Part shown: piece by piece, positions 22,707 to 26,026 of the stretch | How positions within the stretch are numbered: position 1 is the stretch's first letter | Layout: each line of letters begins with the position of its first letter | Origin: SIG598 sp045580875 | GTDB lineage: Bacteria; Bacillota; Clostridia; Oscillospirales; Acutalibacteraceae | NCBI GenBank assembly: GCA_045580875.1 | Contig: JAZNOP010000105.1 | Location: 1-26,026 of the forward strand | Reading direction: 5' to 3' | DNA: 26,026 nt | Translations under genes and position numbers: made by a program | Notes under the pieces: generated by a model | Told to the model about the DNA's origin: nothing | The model's database searches: none | Seen by the model: the letters and a program-made list of their open reading frames with translations, nothing else

Positions 22707-23019
22707 GTTCGCTTCAAAATACGGACTTGACCGGATAGTCATAGCTGAAGGCGACCGCGAGATCACCGGCGGCTACACAGGAGACCTGCTCAGCTGGGTC
22801 ATGGGACGTGCCTCCTCCGGCGATGCATGGATAACAATAATGTCCAACATAAACATCGCTGCGGTTGCCGCACTGACCGACGTTGCCTGCATTGTACTGG
22901 CTGAAGGCGTACAGCTTGATGAAAGCGTCCGCTCGGTAGCTCAGGACAAGGGTATCAACGTGCTCGGCTCAGAAAAGAACTCCTTTGAGCTTTCGGCTAT
23001 GGTTGCAGAATGTTTATGA
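22693..23019 (+). CDS. DRTGG-domain protein 2
   Basis: A 108-residue single DRTGG-type domain, with a glycine-rich segment REITGGYTGDLLSWVMGRASSGDAWITIMSN (about residues 20-50) where the family signature falls and alternating strands and helices after it. Probable ligand-binding or partner-recruiting role in the hydrogenase regulatory set; unknown. The frame is open 19 codons upstream inside hydS; the ATG at 22693 fits the family N-terminus (MTVNEFASKYGLDRIVIAEGD) and has GGAGG 12 and AGGAAA about five bases upstream. It overlaps hydS by 14 bases and is one base from the PHP gene, so the three are translationally coupled. Confidence 0.85.
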   Translation: MTVNEFASKYGLDRIVIAEGDREITGGYTGDLLSWVMGRASSGDAWITIMSNINIAAVAALTDVACIVLAEGVQLDESVRSVAQDKGINVLGSEKNSFELSAMVAECL

Positions 23020-23020
23020 T

Positions 23021-23761
23021 ATGAACCGCTATTATTACGACTTTCACATTCACTCCTGTCTTTCCCCATGCGGAGACGACGATATGACTCCGAACAACAT
23101 TGCCGGAATGGCTGCGCTGTGCGGACTCGATATCGTTGCACTGACAGACCACAATTCCTGCCGCAACTGTCCGGCTTTCTGGCAGGCAGCGCGCAGGAAC
23201 GGAATTATCCCGGTTGCCGGAATGGAGCTTACCACCGCAGAGGATATACATATAGTATGTATATTTGAGACGCTTGAGCAGGCTCTTTCATTCAACGATC
23301 TTGTTGATGAACGGCGCATAAGGATAAAGAACCGCGTCGATATCTTCGGCGAGCAGCTTATTCTCGACATGAACGATGAGGTCATCGGCACTGAAGAGGA
23401 TCTGCTGCCAAACGCAACTACGATAACCATCGACGAGGTACCGGCGCTTGTCTCACAGTTTGACGGTGTATGCTTTCCGGCTCACATCGACCGCGAGTCA
23501 AACGGCGTAATCGCCACACTCGGTGTTTTTCCGGAGAGTCCCTTCTTCGGCTGCGCTGAGGTAAGGGATATGCCAAAACTCCCCGAGCTGTTGGAAACTC
23601 AGCCGGCTCTGTGCGGAAAGATGATCGTATCCGGCTCGGATGCCCATTATCTCTATAACATGAGAGACAAGGAGGCATACCTTGAGCTCGATGACGAGCC
23701 CTATTCCAGCGACAATGTGCGCAAGGCGCTTTTCGAGCTGCTCCGAAATGCCGGAAAATGA
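23021..23761 (+). CDS. PHP-domain metal-dependent phosphoesterase
   Basis: A 246-residue enzyme of the PHP superfamily, trinuclear-metal phosphoesterases such as histidinol phosphatase and the DNA polymerase III exonuclease. Metal ligands are visible in order: H9 and H11 (DFHIHS), D43/H44 (LTDHNS), E69, H77, H155 (FPAHID) and D207/H209 (SGSDAHYL). Residues 90-145 form an insertion typical of the YciV-like group. Substrate unknown; in this operon it could dephosphorylate a protein phosphorylated by one of the ATPases (inference). Upstream in-frame codons lie inside the preceding gene; the ATG at 23021 is one base after that stop. Confidence 0.9.
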   Translation: MNRYYYDFHIHSCLSPCGDDDMTPNNIAGMAALCGLDIVALTDHNSCRNCPAFWQAARRNGIIPVAGMELTTAEDIHIVCIFETLEQALSFNDLVDERRIRIKNRVDIFGEQLILDMNDEVIGTEEDLLPNATTITIDEVPALVSQFDGVCFPAHIDRESNGVIATLGVFPESPFFGCAEVRDMPKLPELLETQPALCGKMIVSGSDAHYLYNMRDKEAYLELDDEPYSSDNVRKALFELLRNAGK

Positions 23762-23780
23762 CACAGTACAGGAGTCACAC

Positions 23781-24344
23781 ATGAAAGAACTTTCACTCAA
23801 TATTCTTGATATCGCCGAAAACTCAGTCAAGGCAAAAGCCGACCGCATAGTCATTTCGCTGACCGAGAGCGAGGATAAAACCCTGCTTCTCGCCATCTCC
23901 GACAACGGCTGCGGAATGGACGCCGAAACGCTGGCAAAGGTCAAGGATCCCTTCTTTACAACGCGCACCACGCGCCCTGTCGGAATGGGAATCTCGCTGC
24001 TTCAGCTTGCAGCTGAGCAGACCGGCGGCTGGCTGACCATTGATTCGGTATCCCAAAAGGATAACCCCGAAGAACACGGCACCGTTACAAAGGCGCTCTT
24101 CCACCTTGACCACATGGACTGCGTTCCTCTTGGCGATATCGTTTCAACACTTATCACACTGATTCAGGGCTCACCTGACATAGACTTCATCTATACTCAT
24201 GCCACACCGGCAGGACAGGTTGAGCTTGATACCACACAGCTCAGGCAGGTACTCGGAGACGACGTACCGCTGAGCAGCTACGAGGTATTGCAATGGATCG
24301 AGGAGTACATAAAAGAACAGTACGAGGCGATCCGTAACTTATAA
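23781..24344 (+). CDS. Histidine-kinase-type GHKL ATPase
   Basis: A 187-residue protein. Residues 1-110 are a HATPase_c (GHKL) domain: N-box LDIAENSVKA (N14), G1 DNGCGM (D41-G45), F-box PFFTTRTT, G2 VGMGISLL (67-74). The remaining 75 residues form a separate alpha/beta part with no family I recognise. No dimerisation/phosphoacceptor (HisKA) domain or membrane segment is present, so it is a soluble ATPase that must take its partner from elsewhere. The frame is open 33 codons upstream, but AGGAG lies several bases before the ATG at 23781, just after the PHP stop. Its place between the PHP gene and the [2Fe-2S] gene is the usual one in clostridial hydrogenase clusters. Confidence 0.88.
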   Translation: MKELSLNILDIAENSVKAKADRIVISLTESEDKTLLLAISDNGCGMDAETLAKVKDPFFTTRTTRPVGMGISLLQLAAEQTGGWLTIDSVSQKDNPEEHGTVTKALFHLDHMDCVPLGDIVSTLITLIQGSPDIDFIYTHATPAGQVELDTTQLRQVLGDDVPLSSYEVLQWIEEYIKEQYEAIRNL

Positions 24345-24374
24345 AATTTACTGCAGAAAGGACAGAATTGCACA

Positions 24375-24746
24375 ATGAAATCTTTAGCTGAACTCGCTGC
24401 CATCAAAGAGCAGATGAAGGGCAAGGTCGCTATGCGTGAAGGCTCCGGCGACATCAGAGTCGTAGTCGGCATGGCTACCTGCGGCATCGCTGCAGGCGCA
24501 CGTCCTGTTCTCGCAGCCTTCGTTGAGGGCGTTAGCGAAGCAGGTCTTGAGAGCAAGGTCTCCGTTACCCAGACTGGCTGCATCGGTATCTGCCAGTTCG
24601 AGCCGGTCGTAGAGATCTACGAGGCTGACAAGGAGAAGGTCACCTACGTCAAGATGACCCCGGAAAAGGCACAGCGCGTTATCGAGGAGCACCTCAAGGG
24701 CGGCGCAGTAGTTTCCGAGTACACCATAAACAACAGCCTTAAGTAA
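24375..24746 (+). CDS. Small thioredoxin-fold [2Fe-2S]-like protein
   Basis: A 123-residue protein of the thioredoxin-like [2Fe-2S] ferredoxin family, homologous to the N-terminal domain of NuoF/HydB. Visible Cys are C36 (GMATCGIAAGA), C69 and C73 (TGCIGIC); the fourth position, which in the next gene is C9, is Val or Gly here, so only three Cys ligands are present. From memory this is usual for the stand-alone form beside clostridial hydrogenases, so the cluster may be bound unusually or may be absent. It sits between the ATPase and hydB, suggesting electron transfer or signalling between them. AAAGGA lies 12 bases before the ATG, which is long. Confidence 0.88.
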   Translation: MKSLAELAAIKEQMKGKVAMREGSGDIRVVVGMATCGIAAGARPVLAAFVEGVSEAGLESKVSVTQTGCIGICQFEPVVEIYEADKEKVTYVKMTPEKAQRVIEEHLKGGAVVSEYTINNSLK

Positions 24747-24769
24747 GGCTTGATTTGGAGGTAAACTAA

Positions 24770-26026
24770 ATGATTCGTTCACAAGTACTGATTTGCGGCG
24801 GTACCGGCTGTACCTCATCAGGCAGTAAGGCTATCCAGGAAGCTTTTGCCAGAGAGCTCGCAGCAAAGGGTATCGCAGAAGAGGTCAAGATTGTCCAGAC
24901 CGGTTGCTTCGGTCTCTGCGCACTCGGCCCCGTTGTTGTCGTTTATCCTGAAGGCGTATTCTACAAGAACGTCACCGCTGAGGATGTTGTTGACATCGTT
25001 GGCGAGCACCTCTACAAGGGCCGTATAGTCCAGAGACTGGTCTATGATGATGTTCCCGAAGAGGTAAAGCAGAAGGCAGAGGCAGAGGGCAAGACTGCTT
25101 CCCTCAGCGACACCGCTTTCTACAAGGCTCAGCACCGTGTTGCTCTCCGTAACTGCGGCGTTATCAACCCCGAAGTCATCGAAGAGTACAGCGCTATGGA
25201 CGGCTACGCAGCCCTCGGTAAGGTTCTTACTGAGATGACCCCGGAGCAGGTCATTCAGATCATCAAGGATTCCGGTCTCCGCGGACGCGGCGGCGGCGGA
25301 TTCCCCACCGGTCTCAAGTGGAGCTTTGCTGCTGCAAACGCTGCTGACCAGAAGTATGTCGGCTGTAACGCTGACGAAGGCGACCCCGGCGCATTCATGG
25401 ACCGTTCCGTTCTTGAAGGCGACCCCCACGCTGTTATCGAGGCTATGGCTATTGCAGGTTACGCTATCGGCGCAAACATGGGTTACATCTATGTAAGAGC
25501 TGAGTATCCTATCGCTATCCATCGTCTTAACATTGCTATCGATCAGGCTCGTGAGATGGGTCTTCTCGGCAAGGACATCTTCGGCACCGGCTTTGACTTC
25601 AACCTTGAACTCCGTCTGGGCGCAGGCGCATTCGTCTGCGGTGAGGAAACCGCTCTTATGACCTCCATCGAGGGTAACCGCGGTGAGCCCCGTCCCCGTC
25701 CTCCTTTCCCTGCTGTTAAGGGTCTCTTCGGCAAGCCGACCGTTCTCAACAACGTTGAGACTTATGCTAACATCCCCCAGATCATCCTCAACGGTCCGGA
25801 ATGGTTCGTCAACCTCGGCTCCGAGAAGGCTGCCGGCACCAAGGTATTCGCTCTCGGCGGCAAGACCAACAACACCGGTCTTGTTGAAATCCCGATGGGT
25901 ACTCCCCTCTCCACCGTTGTCAACGAAATCGGCGGCGGCGTATCCGGCGGCAAGAAGTTCAAGGCTGCACAGCTCGGCGGCCCGTCCGGTGCCTGCGTAC
26001 CTGTTGAGCACTTTGACATCCCCCTT
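24770..26026 (+). CDS. hydB: NuoF-like NADH-binding hydrogenase subunit HydB (partial)
   Basis: FMN/NAD(H)-binding subunit of the HydABC hydrogenase; 419 codons are visible and the gene runs off the window, where the family has about 600 residues with C-terminal [4Fe-4S] and ferredoxin domains. Residues 1-80 are a [2Fe-2S] thioredoxin-like domain with C9, C14, C46 and C50. From about 140 the NuoF core shows the glycine-rich nucleotide loop RGRGGGGFPTGLKW, NADEGDPGAFMDRSVLEGDPH, and the FMN motif GAGAFVCGEETALMTSIEGNRG. In HydABC this subunit splits electrons between NADH and ferredoxin together with HydA. GGAGG lies eight bases before the ATG. HydA should follow outside the window. Confidence 0.95.
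   Translation, partial: MIRSQVLICGGTGCTSSGSKAIQEAFARELAAKGIAEEVKIVQTGCFGLCALGPVVVVYPEGVFYKNVTAEDVVDIVGEHLYKGRIVQRLVYDDVPEEVKQKAEAEGKTASLSDTAFYKAQHRVALRNCGVINPEVIEEYSAMDGYAALGKVLTEMTPEQVIQIIKDSGLRGRGGGGFPTGLKWSFAAANAADQKYVGCNADEGDPGAFMDRSVLEGDPHAVIEAMAIAGYAIGANMGYIYVRAEYPIAIHRLNIAIDQAREMGLLGKDIFGTGFDFNLELRLGAGAFVCGEETALMTSIEGNRGEPRPRPPFPAVKGLFGKPTVLNNVETYANIPQIILNGPEWFVNLGSEKAAGTKVFALGGKTNNTGLVEIPMGTPLSTVVNEIGGGVSGGKKFKAAQLGGPSGACVPVEHFDIPL

Noticed and set aside
24818..26011. Long open frame on the minus strand opposite hydB
   Set aside because: Shadow of hydB caused by its codon bias; no motif and no start signal.
1..26026. CRISPR arrays, tRNA or rRNA genes, insertion sequences
   Set aside because: No regular repeat-spacer pattern, no tRNA arm motif, and no transposase-like protein was seen on reading both strands.

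Overview
The window looks like chromosome of an anaerobic, spore-lineage Firmicute, most likely a Ruminococcus-like member of Clostridia (Oscillospiraceae/Ruminococcaceae). This is inferred from strong GGAGG-type ribosome binding sites, frequent GTG/TTG starts, a SpoVAEb sporulation protein, a plant-polysaccharide enzyme (GH127), a CotH / VTC polyphosphate polymerase / DUF4956 operon, and a HydABC-type [FeFe]-hydrogenase operon that includes an HydS-like sensor protein, an association I know from Ruminococcus albus and related Clostridia. I recognise no rRNA, tRNA, CRISPR array, insertion sequence or phage gene. Coding density is high.

Layout. 1-3.4 kb (minus): a GH127 beta-L-arabinofuranosidase, a DUF4003 protein and a 59-residue hypothetical, the last two with GTTAAC-type palindromes around them. 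3.4-4.85 kb (plus): a cysteine hydrolase of the isochorismatase family and a lipoprotein, from a near-consensus promoter divergent to GH127, ending at a strong hairpin shared with lepA. 4.9-8.3 kb (minus): lepA (elongation factor 4), a two-helix membrane protein with an Ala-rich coiled coil, and a membrane-anchored bacterial Ig-like (BIG2) protein whose signal peptide appears split by a one-base frameshift. 8.5-13.15 kb (plus): CotH-type lipoprotein kinase with three lamin-tail domains, VTC polyphosphate polymerase, DUF4956 membrane protein. 13.2-15.05 kb (minus): orphan SpoVAEb and enolase. 15.1-17.0 kb (plus): a zinc-ribbon/disordered/multi-TM protein and a small exported protein with eight Cys in a tight cluster and an Asp/Tyr-rich tail. 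17.0-19.7 kb (minus): BlaR1-type M56 protease with a novel sensor half and its BlaI-type repressor, behind a promoter carrying two identical-half-site operators. 19.85-26.03 kb (plus): a nine-gene hydrogenase operon: HydC/NuoE, DRTGG protein, RsbW-like ATPase, HydS-like H-cluster protein, second DRTGG protein, PHP phosphoesterase, second histidine-kinase-type ATPase, small [2Fe-2S]-like thioredoxin-fold protein and NuoF/HydB, which runs off the window (HydA is expected just beyond).

How the parts work together. The hydrogenase block combines structural subunits of an NAD-linked, probably electron-bifurcating hydrogenase with a complete-looking signalling cassette (H-cluster sensor, two GHKL ATPases, two DRTGG proteins, a PHP phosphoesterase), suggesting H2/redox feedback encoded inside the operon. 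The CotH-VTC-DUF4956 block places a cytosolic polyphosphate polymerase next to an integral membrane protein and an exported kinase-fold lipoprotein, and is the best candidate for an incompletely described system. Several gene starts were moved from the longest reading frame to the codon that fits the ribosome binding site; this is said in each entry.
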